DNA of 38,812 nt from Actinomycetota bacterium. Its GTDB lineage: Bacteria > Actinomycetota > Humimicrobiia > Hakubellales > JAMDDV01. Under the pieces are notes generated by a model that did not search any database, was not told where the DNA came from, and saw only the letters and a program-made list of their open reading frames with translations. Positions 23,559 to 31,825 of the stretch are shown one piece after another (within the stretch, counting starts at the first letter, position 1; each line of letters starts with the position of its first letter). Both the position numbers and the translations under genes were made by a program. The stretch is from contig JAMDDV010000043.1 in assembly GCA_023488455.1 (NCBI GenBank), forward strand, positions 1 to 38,812. The letters run 5' to 3'.

Positions 23559-24044
23559 ATGGCACAAAAAGTAAGTCGAACTTTAACAATAGTTTTGCTG
23601 ATCTTTGGTGTCATCGGTTTGGCAATAGGGACAGTATTTGTTGTTAAAGGTATGACCACAAATAGTTTGATAGCAGAGAAGTTAAGAGCAGAAAAAATTA
23701 CAGTTGGAATTCCAGAAGAGTTAGCAACAAATGGAAATGTAGTCGATAGCTTGAGTGAAACGCAGGCTGCAGCTGATGTATTAAATGAGCATCTTAAAAA
23801 GATCGCACCAACGTATGGAGATCTGTTGGCTGGAGAACGGTTTGACCCAACTAACCCCGCTCAGTTGTCCTATGCACAGGGTATAAACCTTGAGAACGCT
23901 TTTCGGATTGCTACTGTGGCTTTCGGTGTTTCCCAGATAGCTATTGTCAGCGGAGCCTTTGTGATCATTATGGGTATCGCACTCATCTTGATTGGACTTA
24001 ACAGCCAACTTCAGCTAAGTCGAGCAAGCTTAGCAAAGTCTTAA
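23559..24044 (+). CDS. Two-segment membrane protein of unknown function
   Basis: This is a 161-residue protein with Shine-Dalgarno AAAGGATG. An N-terminal membrane segment (about 9-30) and a second one (about 122-146) flank a 90-residue, mostly outside, Ala/Glu-rich domain. I do not recognise the family. Its position right behind the two-component system, and before a terminator-like hairpin, suggests that it is the system's regulated output or an accessory sensor. Confidence 0.7.
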   Translation: MAQKVSRTLTIVLLIFGVIGLAIGTVFVVKGMTTNSLIAEKLRAEKITVGIPEELATNGNVVDSLSETQAAADVLNEHLKKIAPTYGDLLAGERFDPTNPAQLSYAQGINLENAFRIATVAFGVSQIAIVSGAFVIIMGIALILIGLNSQLQLSRASLAKS

Positions 24045-24073
24045 GTTCTCTGAAGTATAACTCTATTTAATAG

Positions 24074-24120
24074 TTAGCCCTTTTCAGTTGTTAAAGGCTG
24101 GTGAGGGCTAAATTTTATTT
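24074..24120 (+). terminator. Terminator-like stem-loop after the membrane-protein gene
   Basis: TTAGCCCT (24074-24081) pairs with AGGGCTAA (24104-24111), followed by ATTTTATTT. The 22-base loop can fold further. Confidence 0.55.
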
Positions 24121-24147
24121 GAAATCACCAGATGCAAGAAGTATAAT

Positions 24148-24219
24148 AACTACCAATATTATTAAATATTAAATAGTTTTATAATATTATATATTTTAGT
24201 TATTATTTTAGGGGTAGTT
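24148..24219 (+). promoter_or_regulatory. Inverted repeats upstream of the Phd-PIN pair
   Basis: AACTACC (24148-24154) and GGTAGTT (24213-24219) form a 7-bp inverted repeat spanning the very AT-rich promoter region, and the right arm ends seven bases before the antitoxin ATG. AATATTAT (24156-24163) and ATAATATT (24181-24188) form a second one. Likely autoregulatory operators. Confidence 0.45.
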
Positions 24220-24225
24220 AGTGAC

Positions 24226-24522
24226 ATGCAGAAAAAAATTAACACAATACAGTTAAGGGATAAGCTTGGTGAAATACTCGATCAAATATATTACAGGGGG
24301 GATAATTTTATCATCGAACGCAGAGGCAAATCTCTTGCGGTAATTATCCCTTTTGAAGAATATCAAAAAAGGCAGGCATACAGGGAACAGAGTTTTGAAG
24401 TGTATAAACGTATGTGGGAAGCAAACAGAGGATATACTTCAGAAGAGGTCGAAAAAGATGTTGCTGATGCGATTAAAGCTGTTCGAGAGGAAATGCCTAC
24501 CAATAAGGGATATGATATTTGA
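24226..24522 (+). CDS. Phd/YefM-family antitoxin
   Basis: The 98-residue product has an N-terminal Phd/YefM fold (INTIQLRDKLGEILDQIYYRGDNFIIERRGKSLAVIIPFEEYQ, about 4-47), the DNA-binding half, and a charged C-terminal tail. Its stop overlaps the TTG start of the PIN gene (TTGA). It should repress its promoter and block the toxin. Confidence 0.88.
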   Translation: MQKKINTIQLRDKLGEILDQIYYRGDNFIIERRGKSLAVIIPFEEYQKRQAYREQSFEVYKRMWEANRGYTSEEVEKDVADAIKAVREEMPTNKGYDI

Positions 24523-24938
24523 TCCGGGCAGTTCTTGATTCAAATACTCATGTTTCTGCTGCTATTATTCCTTATGGTCCTTCAGCTAAGCTCATTGTAG
24601 CATGGCATGAAAACAAATTTACGCTTATTACCTGTCAAACTATTCTAAGAGAAGTAGAAGAGGTTATGCGCCGGCCGCATATAATTAAGAAATATAAGGG
24701 AATTACCGAAGAAAATATTGAGACGTTAGTCAAGCATATTGAAGAGTTCGCTATAGTTACCCCAGGTAAGTTAAATGTTGAAGTAATTTCAGCCGACCAT
24801 AAAGATGATCATGTACTTGCCTGTGCTATTGAGGGTGAGGCTGATTACATTGTCACTGGTGATTCTCACTTGCAAAATTTGAAAGTATATAATGGCATTA
24901 AGATCGTTAGACCTGTGGAATTTCTTGAAATTTTATAA
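24519..24938 (+). CDS. PIN-domain toxin, COG1569 type
   Basis: The 139-residue product belongs to the 'putative toxin-antitoxin PIN' group: N-terminal RAVLDSNTHVSAAI with D7, an acidic helix (LREVEEVMRRP), then HKDDHVLACAIEGEADYIVTGD with the clustered acidic residues. A predicted Mg-dependent endoribonuclease. It starts at TTG 24519 inside the antitoxin stop. Target unknown. Confidence 0.87.
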   Translation: MIRAVLDSNTHVSAAIIPYGPSAKLIVAWHENKFTLITCQTILREVEEVMRRPHIIKKYKGITEENIETLVKHIEEFAIVTPGKLNVEVISADHKDDHVLACAIEGEADYIVTGDSHLQNLKVYNGIKIVRPVEFLEIL

Positions 24939-24995
24939 ACTCAACTTCCTTTGCATAGGAATACCTTATACAAGATTAGGTAATTTAATAATTTT

Positions 24996-25268
24996 TTACC
25001 CAAATTTATATGAGATGCCGAAACCACCACGTGGATATCCCCACTGTATGTTTTGATAGGGGCATATAATGCGGCATGTCCCGCACTCAAGACATGCTTC
25101 AAATTCGACGGATATCCTTTCTGCCTCCCAGCGGTAAACACTTGCTGGGCAACTTGAGATGCACGGCTTGAACTCACAGGTTTTGCATTTTTCGCTGTTT
25201 ATTATGATCAGATGAGAGGTCTCATCGGGATTATACCTATCGAGAAATAGTTTATCGTCTATGCTCAA
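24996..25268 (-). CDS. fixX: FixX-type ferredoxin-like protein
   Basis: The 90-residue product carries two cysteine groups: C28-x2-C31-x4-C36-x3-C40-P and C59-x2-C62-x2-C65-x3-C69-P. It ends with the FixX tail QWGYPRGGFGISYKFG. FixX works with FixC to pass electrons from the ETF to the membrane quinone. TTG start at 25268 with Shine-Dalgarno AGGAGA. It is the last gene of the ETF operon, 60 bases after fixC. Confidence 0.88.
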   Translation of the reverse strand: MSIDDKLFLDRYNPDETSHLIIINSEKCKTCEFKPCISSCPASVYRWEAERISVEFEACLECGTCRIICPYQNIQWGYPRGGFGISYKFG

Positions 25269-25330
25269 TTTATTCTCCTAAACTATAAAGAATTTAAAAA
25301 ATGCAGCAGCATTGTTTTTTCCCATATAAT

Positions 25331-26629
25331 CTACCAGAATGCTCGAAAGCCACTGTATATATCTTTGACTATTTTATAAAGCGATCTTTTTCCTCTGATT
25401 GACTTTAGAATTTTTTTCTGCTTTTCTTTTTTTGATACGTTATCGACGATGAAAAGTTCGCGGACTGCATCGGAGAGCATGGAGGGGTAGATGGTAAATA
25501 TCTCTTTATGCGTCTCCAGATATTTCTTAAAGTTTCTGTACTTTTTCATATCCTTAATTATGTACGATCTCTCAAGGAGTTGCTTGTAGTACGATAGTGA
25601 ATTTTCTGAATAATCATCGCGTTCTTTTGCCTTTAGAATAGTCTGGGCAGCGAGGTATCCCGAAGTCATGGCAAGGTTTGAGCCTTCTCTGTGCACGACG
25701 TTGCCAAATCCAGCTGCATCTCCGGCTAAAAGAAATCCGTTGCCATATGGCTTTGGCAACTTGTTAAATTCAATTTCTGGTATCATGTGGGCAAGGTACT
25801 CCCTGCTTTCGCCGCCTTCGATTAGTGGTGATATGAAAGGATGACTCTTGAAACTATCCAGCAGTTCGTAGGGTCTTATCAGAGTTTTTTTGAACTCTGA
25901 TATGAGTGCTCCTATGCCCACCGATATCGATTTTCTGTTTGTATATATGAACCCGATCCCAACCATCCCCTGAGTTATCTCGCCGACGAGCTCGATTGTC
26001 GCGCCTTGCAGTCCGGTTAGCGAGAAGCGTTGATTTATGACTGCCTCATCGAGGCTGATTATCTCCTTAACAGCGAGCGTGACGCTGTCGGGCGTAAGTT
26101 CGCCTCGCAGACCCAGATCGCGCGCTAAGAGTGAGTTAACTCCATCAGCTATTACCACGACATCGCATCTGATATCTCCGTCTGGCCTACCAGTTTTAAC
26201 ACCGACGATCCTCCCATTCTCGATGATGAGTCCCTCAACCACTGTTTCATTGACTATCAGGACATCTGCCTCTCTTGCTTTGCCTGCATACCAGCTGTCG
26301 AAGTTTGCCCTGAAGACCGAAAAGCTGTTATATGGCTCTCTGTCGAGAGCAAGGTCCTGGTATCCTACCTGGAAGGCTGAATCTTTTGTCATCATCCAGG
26401 CTGACTGTCTTGTAATATGTCGTTCAAGCGGAGCCTCTTTGTAGAAACCGGGGATTACTTCATCTACTGCATGTCGATAAAGTATTCCACCCATGACGTT
26501 CTTGCTTCCGGGATATTCGCCGCGTTCAAGTACTATTACCTTAAGGCCTGCCTTTGCAAGCGGAATGGCTGCCGATATTCCAGCTGGGCCTGCTCCAACT
26601 ATTACTACGTCAAACTTTTCATTTACCAT
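25331..26629 (-). CDS. fixC: FixC-type FAD-dependent ETF:quinone oxidoreductase
   Basis: The 432-residue flavoprotein starts with an FAD Rossmann motif (DVVIVGAGPAGISAAIPLAKAGLKV), has a second FAD contact (NGFLLAGDAAGFGNVVHREGSNLAM) and the FixC/ETF-QO layout. It takes electrons from EtfAB and delivers them to quinone, with FixX. In FixABCX complexes this is the exergonic branch of flavin-based bifurcation from NADH. It follows etfA by six bases and lacks a good Shine-Dalgarno of its own, suggesting coupling. Confidence 0.9.
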   Translation of the reverse strand: MVNEKFDVVIVGAGPAGISAAIPLAKAGLKVIVLERGEYPGSKNVMGGILYRHAVDEVIPGFYKEAPLERHITRQSAWMMTKDSAFQVGYQDLALDREPYNSFSVFRANFDSWYAGKAREADVLIVNETVVEGLIIENGRIVGVKTGRPDGDIRCDVVVIADGVNSLLARDLGLRGELTPDSVTLAVKEIISLDEAVINQRFSLTGLQGATIELVGEITQGMVGIGFIYTNRKSISVGIGALISEFKKTLIRPYELLDSFKSHPFISPLIEGGESREYLAHMIPEIEFNKLPKPYGNGFLLAGDAAGFGNVVHREGSNLAMTSGYLAAQTILKAKERDDYSENSLSYYKQLLERSYIIKDMKKYRNFKKYLETHKEIFTIYPSMLSDAVRELFIVDNVSKKEKQKKILKSIRGKRSLYKIVKDIYSGFRAFW

Positions 26630-26635
26630 GAATAC

Positions 26636-27658
26636 CTATCTCTTGCTTATGCTCAACTTTAATTTTTTAACCTCTTCTGTCATCGCCGGTACTATTTTTG
26701 TTAGGTCACCGACGATTCCGTAGGTCGCTATGTTAAATATGGGTGCATCCGGGTCACTGTTTATCGCGATTATCACATCTGAGTTTCTCATTCCAACAGC
26801 ATGCTGAATGGCACCTGAGATGCCACATGCAATATAAAGCCGCGGCCTCACCGTCAAGCCAGTCTGTCCAATCTGATGCGCGTGTTCTATCCAGCCTGCT
26901 TCCACAGGCGGTCTCGAAGATCCGAGTTCACCGCCTAATATATTAGCAAGCTCTTTCAGTATTGCGAAATTTTTTGGGTCTCCAAGGCCACGACCGCCAG
27001 CAACTATCACGTTTGCCATCTCCAGGTCTGGGCCCTCCTGGCCTTCCGATTCAATGACCTCGAGTAGTTTCACTTTTAGGTCTATATCTTTAAGCGTATA
27101 GGATTCAGTCAGGATTTTGCCTTTTCTGGCAGTATCTGGTTTTGGCATTTCAAGCACTCTTGGTCTGACGGTGGCCATTTGCGGTCTTTTTGTCTCACAG
27201 AGTATCGTCGCCATTAGATTGCCGCCGAAGGTAGGACGCGTTGAGTAAAGCAGGCGTGTATTCGGATCGACATCCAGCTCTGTGCAGTCTGCTGTCAGGC
27301 CGGTCTCGAGTTCGGTAGCGACCGAGCCGGCGAGATCTCTTCCCTGGGTAGTTGCGCCCACCAGGAATATCTCAGGTTTATATTTCTTTGTGATCGAAAC
27401 TACGGCTGATGTGTATGGACGATTGACATAATTTTCGAAAATCACATTCTCATTCACAAATACTATATCCGCGCCAAATGCTATTGCATCATTAGTAATT
27501 TTTTCTACGCGGTTTCCTATTAATATGCCTGTAAGCTTTGTATTTAGTTTGTCGGCGAGAATCCTGCCCACGCCGAGCAGCTCCTTTGCCACTCCGGCAA
27601 GCTCAGTTTTATTGTGTTCAAGGTAAACAAGAACACCTGCACTATACTGATTTTGCAT
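26636..27658 (-). CDS. fixB: Electron transfer flavoprotein alpha subunit (FixB/EtfA)
   Basis: The 340-residue product has the C-terminal FAD-binding signature of EtfA: VAGGRGLGDPKNF, then GQTGLTVRPRLYIACGISGA, QHAVGM and AINSDPDAPIFNIATYGIVGD. The N-terminal domain packs on EtfB. It overlaps the end of etfB by 17 bases. Together they hold two FADs in bifurcating types. The presence of both FixC and ferredoxins in the operon argues for the bifurcating FixABCX group rather than a simple beta-oxidation ETF. Confidence 0.92.
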   Translation of the reverse strand: MQNQYSAGVLVYLEHNKTELAGVAKELLGVGRILADKLNTKLTGILIGNRVEKITNDAIAFGADIVFVNENVIFENYVNRPYTSAVVSITKKYKPEIFLVGATTQGRDLAGSVATELETGLTADCTELDVDPNTRLLYSTRPTFGGNLMATILCETKRPQMATVRPRVLEMPKPDTARKGKILTESYTLKDIDLKVKLLEVIESEGQEGPDLEMANVIVAGGRGLGDPKNFAILKELANILGGELGSSRPPVEAGWIEHAHQIGQTGLTVRPRLYIACGISGAIQHAVGMRNSDVIIAINSDPDAPIFNIATYGIVGDLTKIVPAMTEEVKKLKLSISKR

Positions 27659-28478
27659 CGTTTCCCTTCACGAAAAACCCTGTTTTTATTAGTTTTTCAA
27701 TTACTTCATCAACAGCTCCCTTTTCCTGTCTATCTTCAGTACTGTAAATTTCTCCTCTTTCCTTGGCAGGTGTGACATAGGTCTTATGTACCTTTGTCGG
27801 CGAACCCTTAAATCCAGTCTGGGACTCGTCGATATTAAGCACGGTTTTTGGCCAGAAGATTACCTTGTATCTCTCGGCTCTGACGAGGTCTTTGAGTGAA
27901 GAATATCTTATTTCATTGGCTTCATCCCGAAGCGTGATCAAGGCTGGTAGCGGTGCCTTCAATTTCTCTCTTGCCCTCTCTGTTTTTCTGATTACGGTGA
28001 TCTCTTGATTTCCGATGTCCAGGTCAGATATGCTTGTAATGTAGGTTAACTGGGAGAACCCCAATCTGGTGGCAAGTCCTGGACCTACCTGGCCTGTTTC
28101 ACCATCTATGGCCCGGGTTCCACAAAAAATAAGTTTTACTTTTTCAATTTCATCTAATTTTTTTATTGCCTGTGCAAGTGCATAAGTTGTAGCCAGTGTA
28201 TCCGCACCCGCAAATGCCCTATCACACAGCAGGTATGCTTCATCAATTCCATAAGATATGGCTTTTTTCAGGGATTTCTCTCCTTGCGGAGGACACATTG
28301 ATATTACGCTTACCCTGCCGCCAAACCTATCCTTTATTCGCAATGCTTCCTCTATTGCATGGAGATCGTGTGGGTTTATGATGGAAGGTACCCCTTCCCT
28401 GATAAGGGCATTCGTCTCAGGATTGATCCTGACGCTTTGGGTATCTGGTACCTGTTTGATGCATACGACCGTATGCAA
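27642..28478 (-). CDS. fixA: Electron transfer flavoprotein beta subunit (FixA/EtfB)
   Basis: The 278-residue product has the EtfB core: VCIKQVPDT at the start, NPHDLHAIEEALRIKD, and the adenine/FAD-binding loop AIDGETGQVGP. In bifurcating ETFs this subunit carries the FAD that accepts hydride from NADH. TTG start at 28478, six bases after the ferredoxin gene. An 8-bp inverted repeat with a two-base centre (28460-28477) covers the start codon and first codons and might mask initiation unless translated through from upstream. Confidence 0.92.
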   Translation of the reverse strand: MHTVVCIKQVPDTQSVRINPETNALIREGVPSIINPHDLHAIEEALRIKDRFGGRVSVISMCPPQGEKSLKKAISYGIDEAYLLCDRAFAGADTLATTYALAQAIKKLDEIEKVKLIFCGTRAIDGETGQVGPGLATRLGFSQLTYITSISDLDIGNQEITVIRKTERAREKLKAPLPALITLRDEANEIRYSSLKDLVRAERYKVIFWPKTVLNIDESQTGFKGSPTKVHKTYVTPAKERGEIYSTEDRQEKGAVDEVIEKLIKTGFFVKGNDAKSV

Positions 28479-28483
28479 GGCTA

Positions 28484-28723
28484 TTACTCTCTGAGTTTAG
28501 CAGCCATATGTGGGCAGACAGCAACGCATGTCCCGCAGGCCTTGCACTTTTCGATTATTACTCTACTGATCATGGGGCCTTCGCCCTCGTTGGATATATC
28601 GAAGTATCTTTCTTCGAAATCCGCTGGTTCTCTTATTATAGCGTCATTGGGACATTTTATATGAGTCAAACAGAACGGCGAGCCCACGCATGCACCGGGG
28701 TCTATATAAGCCTTCTTTTCCAT
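28484..28723 (-). CDS. Ferredoxin with one full and one incomplete cysteine motif
   Basis: The 79-residue product has a complete 4Fe-4S motif at the C-terminus (C60-x2-C63-x2-C66-x3-C70-P). The N-terminal motif has only three cysteines (C12, C18 and C24-P, spaced five apart) with Asp8 nearby. It leads the ETF operon, so it is the likely low-potential electron acceptor or an internal relay of the complex. Shine-Dalgarno GGAGA before the ATG; a promoter lies at 28771-28799. Confidence 0.85.
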   Translation of the reverse strand: MEKKAYIDPGACVGSPFCLTHIKCPNDAIIREPADFEERYFDISNEGEGPMISRVIIEKCKACGTCVAVCPHMAAKLRE

Positions 28724-28770
28724 TTTTTCTCCAATCTATTATAAAAATGTAACTTATGATTCTGGCTTAT

Positions 28771-28799
28771 ATTAAAGTTTACGCTGGTTAAAAAGTCAA
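28771..28799 (-). promoter_or_regulatory. Promoter of the ETF operon
   Basis: Minus-strand TTGACT (28799-28794) and TTTAAT (28776-28771) with a 17-bp spacer, about 50 bases before the ferredoxin ATG. The divergent DUF1003 gene has a TATAAT at 28805-28810 on the other strand but no good -35. Confidence 0.5.
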
Positions 28800-28844
28800 C
28801 AAAGTATAATATAAGAAAAGGATGAAATTGTTAGGAGGCGGTGT

Positions 28845-29249
28845 ATGAAAGAGTATATTTCAAGGAATATCAATATCTTGCATAAAGAGCGCTTAACGTT
28901 TGGTGAGAGGGCAGCTGATGGGTTTGCAAAGTTTGCGGGAAGCTGGGTTTTTATTTTTGGATTCATAATTGTATTTTTGTTATGGATAGCAATAAACAGT
29001 ATTTTATTAGTCATTAAACCCTTTGATCCGTATCCGTTTATTCTGTTAAATCTGGTGTTATCGTGTCTTGCTGCAATTCAAGCTCCAGTTATAATGATGA
29101 GTCAGAATCGTGAAGCCAAAAGAGATAGAATACGAGCTGATCATGATTATGAGATAAATTTAAAAGCGGAGAAGGAGATCGAGGAGTTACACAGGAAGAT
29201 AGACCAGTTAATAGTTGAGATAATCAGGTTAAGTGGAGGTAAAAGATGA
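28845..29249 (+). CDS. DUF1003 membrane protein
   Basis: The 134-residue product has Shine-Dalgarno AGGAGGCGG. It matches DUF1003: GERAADGFAKFAGSWVFIFGFIIVFLLWIAIN (first membrane segment, about 28-50), DPYPFILLNLVLSCLAAIQAPVIMMSQNR (second, about 60-85), then a charged coiled coil (NREAKRDRIRADHDYEINLKAE). Function unknown. Its stop overlaps the ATG of the rubrerythrin gene (ATGA). Confidence 0.85.
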   Translation: MKEYISRNINILHKERLTFGERAADGFAKFAGSWVFIFGFIIVFLLWIAINSILLVIKPFDPYPFILLNLVLSCLAAIQAPVIMMSQNREAKRDRIRADHDYEINLKAEKEIEELHRKIDQLIVEIIRLSGGKR

Positions 29250-29785
29250 GTAAAGTGAGGATATTCAGGTGTCTAATATGCGGAGATCCGTATATAGGGA
29301 CTGAACCGCCAACCAGGTGTCCGTTTTGCGGAGCATATCAGAAGTTCATGATTCCACTGGAAGAGTGGAAGGATACAAATGATGTTGATTTAACCCCTGT
29401 TTCCAGGAAGAACCTTGAGAAATCGCTGGAAATCGAGATTTCAAATGCAGAATTTTATATGTGCGTTTCGCAGATCTCCAAAAATGAGAACATCAGGGGA
29501 ATGTTCAAGGTACTTTCCAAGGTTGAAGCGGAACACGCGGTCATCGATTCGAAGATATTGAAGGTAGCAAGGCCGCAAATTGAATTAAAGAGAGAACTCT
29601 GTTCTGATGACGATAAAGCCTCAATAGAGGAGTCGCTGAAGCGCGAGCGTAGGGCTGTCTCTTTGTATACGCAGTTTCTCGCCGATGCTACGGAGCCCAG
29701 AGTCAGAGAAGTTTTTGGTGCGCTTATAGAGGTTGAGAGCGATCATATAGCATTGGATGAGGAAAAGTTAAAACTTTTCAAATAA
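29246..29785 (+). CDS. Rubrerythrin-like protein with N-terminal rubredoxin domain
   Basis: In this 179-residue protein the rubredoxin-type iron site comes first (C9-x2-C12 and C25-x2-C28). A ferritin-like four-helix domain (about 52-178) follows, with carboxylate and His ligands in LEIEISNAEF, VEAEH and EVESDH. Classic rubrerythrins carry the rubredoxin part at the C-terminus, so this is the reversed order seen in some anaerobes. Expected role: peroxide reduction in the cytoplasm. Co-translated with DUF1003; Shine-Dalgarno GGAGG lies inside the end of that gene. Confidence 0.87.
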   Translation: MSKVRIFRCLICGDPYIGTEPPTRCPFCGAYQKFMIPLEEWKDTNDVDLTPVSRKNLEKSLEIEISNAEFYMCVSQISKNENIRGMFKVLSKVEAEHAVIDSKILKVARPQIELKRELCSDDDKASIEESLKRERRAVSLYTQFLADATEPRVREVFGALIEVESDHIALDEEKLKLFK

Positions 29786-29818
29786 ATCACGAACAAATTA
29801 ATTTTTTTTAAGTCTAAC

Positions 29819-29865
29819 GAATACTTTTGCAGGGCGAGTATTCAAATTTTTATTTTTTTGTGAAT
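29819..29865 (+). terminator. Intrinsic terminator after the rubrerythrin gene
   Basis: GAATACT (29819-29825) pairs with AGTATTC (29837-29843), and a T-rich tract (TTTTTATTTTTTT) follows. Confidence 0.65.
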
Positions 29866-29911
29866 TTGCATTTTTGTATTAAAATTGCACAATTCATGCA
29901 ATGGAGGTGGT

Positions 29912-29950
29912 GTGGTTAGCAGCAAATTATCGATGTTTAAGATGTTTTGA
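29912..29950 (+). CDS. Possible 12-codon leader frame upstream of the NEW3-ABC operon
   Basis: GGAGG at 29903-29907 precedes GTG 29912, opening a 12-codon frame ending TGA 29950. A second GTG at 29910 opens a 15-codon frame to 29957. A promoter-like TAAAAT lies at about 29879-29884. It might be a leader peptide or just an unused ribosome binding site. Confidence 0.25.
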   Translation: MVSSKLSMFKMF

Positions 29951-30002
29951 TAATTAGTTTTAACTTTTTGGAAAATGTTAAATCAGGGAGGCGAAGTTCA
30001 AG

Positions 30003-30878
30003 TTGCTAAAGAATAAAGGAAAGATTTTGTTAGGATCATTTTTATTGATCACCGTTCTGGTGTTTGTATTCAGTTTCAGTCTTGCTTTTGCGCAGACCGA
30101 GGAAACAACCGAGGTTCCAAAGATTGAGGAGAAGATTACGCTCAGGTCGAGTTATCCAGAGCTCAAGGTCAAGGGGAGCACACCTCAGATAGAGTTCAAA
30201 GCTGACATCGGTTTTATTGGAGAAGAAGAGAAGACTATTAATCTATCGGCAACTGGTCCGCAGGGATGGTACATTGCTATTCTGCCAAGTTATGAGAATA
30301 CTGAGATCTCTGCAATCAGGATGAAGCCAATTACCAATGAAAGCCTTAAATTGATCATGGTACCACTTACGAATATGGAGCCAGGTGACTACACGTTTAC
30401 GCTTAAAGCCAGTACTGATAACATTGAGGCGACTCTTGATCTTAAAGGTACTATCACTGCTACCTACGAACTTGGATTGAGTACATCTTCGGGTCGGCTT
30501 GATACTAAGGTAACAGCAGGTAAGGATAATCATCTTGCTCTGCAGATTAAAAATAACGGTTCGGCTTCTATCGAGAATATAACCTTTGCTTCCGATAAAC
30601 CTGAGGGCTGGGTAATGGTCTTTAAACCAGACAAAATCGACAAGCTTGATGCCGGTCAGACAAAGGATGTTGATCTGGTTATCAAGCCGGAGACGAAAAC
30701 CATAGCAGGCGATTATATGACCACACTGAAGGCATCGGGAAGTGAGAACTCAAGTTCAAATATTGACGTCAGGGTTACCGTTCTTACTCCAACTGTATGG
30801 GGTTGGGTTGGAATAGCCATAATAATAATCGTTGTGGTTGGCGTAGCCGTTATATTTGTTCGTTTAGGCAGGCGATGA
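30003..30878 (+). CDS. Secreted, membrane-anchored NEW3-like (alpha-galactosidase-associated) domain protein
   Basis: The 291-residue product has a signal peptide (cleavage after AFA, about residue 30), two Ig-like repeats (about 55-150 and 155-260) and a C-terminal membrane anchor (about 266-287) ending in Arg. The repeats show the NEW3 pattern: GPQGWYIAILP...MEPGDYTFTLKAS, and again PEGWVMVFKPDKIDKLDAGQTKDVDLVIKP...AGDYMTTLKAS. The domains would sit outside the cell. The gene overlaps the ABC ATPase gene by four bases, so it is an extracytoplasmic partner of the exporter. TTG start, Shine-Dalgarno GGGAGG. Confidence 0.82.
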   Translation: MLKNKGKILLGSFLLITVLVFVFSFSLAFAQTEETTEVPKIEEKITLRSSYPELKVKGSTPQIEFKADIGFIGEEEKTINLSATGPQGWYIAILPSYENTEISAIRMKPITNESLKLIMVPLTNMEPGDYTFTLKASTDNIEATLDLKGTITATYELGLSTSSGRLDTKVTAGKDNHLALQIKNNGSASIENITFASDKPEGWVMVFKPDKIDKLDAGQTKDVDLVIKPETKTIAGDYMTTLKASGSENSSSNIDVRVTVLTPTVWGWVGIAIIIIVVVGVAVIFVRLGRR

Positions 30879-31819
30879 AATTGAGATCCGAACCTATTGT
30901 CGTCACGGATGAGTTAACAAAAATATACGGCAATAAGGTTGCTGTCGAAAACCTCTCGATGAGTATTTCAGAAGGTGAAATTTTTGGTTTACTTGGTCCA
31001 AACGGCGCAGGGAAATCCACTGCTATCTTAATGTTACTTGGCCTTACAGAACCAACATCAGGAAGAGCGACAGTGTGTGGTTTCGATTCAACTCGGGAAC
31101 CACTTAAAGTCAAGCGGGTTACAGGGTATTTCCCTGAAAAGGTTGGTTTTTACAACGACATGACAGCAAGCGAGAATCTTAGGTACACGGCGAGGTTGAA
31201 TAACATCTCTGAAGATGACATACCTGAGAAGATCGATAATGTGCTTGGGATTGTCGGGTTAAGTGAAGTTGGTAATCAGATAGTAAAACAGTATTCAAGA
31301 GGAATGAAACAGCGACTGGGAATTGCCGATGTGTTGGTCAAAGACCCAAGGATGGTAATACTGGATGAACCAACGGCCGGCCTTGACCCTGAGGGTGCGA
31401 GCCAGATCCTTGATACTATTGCTGACATGAATAAAAAGCAGAATATGACCATCATAATATCTTCTCACCAGCTCAATCTTGTGCAGCGAATATGCCATCG
31501 TGTTGCAATATTATCAGATGGTAAGAAGGTTGCTGATGGCACGATTGAAGAACTTGGAAGAAAGATGCTTGGAAGCGGTAGATATCGCATTGAGATTGAG
31601 GTTGCAAATATCACGGATGAATTAGTTGAGAAGATTAAAAATCTAAAAGGCATGGTCTCAGTTGAAGTGAAGGACAACGCTTTTCACCTCATTTGCGAGG
31701 AGGATTCGAGACCGCAAATTGCAAAAACGGTAGTGGACAGCAACTGCCTGCTGGTTCAAATGAAAATCCAGGACTACGCCCTGGAAGAGATTTACCTAAA
31801 CTATTTCCATGGGGAGTAG
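30875..31819 (+). CDS. ABC-2 type exporter ATP-binding protein
   Basis: From ATG 30875 (overlapping the upstream TGA) the product has 314 residues: Walker A GPNGAGKST at 41-49, signature YSRGMKQRLG, Walker B MVILDEPTAGLDPEG and switch His in ISSHQ. The C-terminal 80-residue domain is typical of CcmA/NatA-like ATPases. It powers the permease encoded next. Substrate unknown; the NEW3 partner suggests an envelope-related substrate, which is inference. Confidence 0.93.
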   Translation: MKLRSEPIVVTDELTKIYGNKVAVENLSMSISEGEIFGLLGPNGAGKSTAILMLLGLTEPTSGRATVCGFDSTREPLKVKRVTGYFPEKVGFYNDMTASENLRYTARLNNISEDDIPEKIDNVLGIVGLSEVGNQIVKQYSRGMKQRLGIADVLVKDPRMVILDEPTAGLDPEGASQILDTIADMNKKQNMTIIISSHQLNLVQRICHRVAILSDGKKVADGTIEELGRKMLGSGRYRIEIEVANITDELVEKIKNLKGMVSVEVKDNAFHLICEEDSRPQIAKTVVDSNCLLVQMKIQDYALEEIYLNYFHGE

Positions 31820-31825
31820 ATATAT

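Noticed and set aside
30797..30874. Upstream extension of the ABC ATPase frame
   Set aside because: It translates the membrane anchor of the NEW3 gene in the wrong frame; ATG 30875 gives the normal ATPase start and the usual ATGA overlap.
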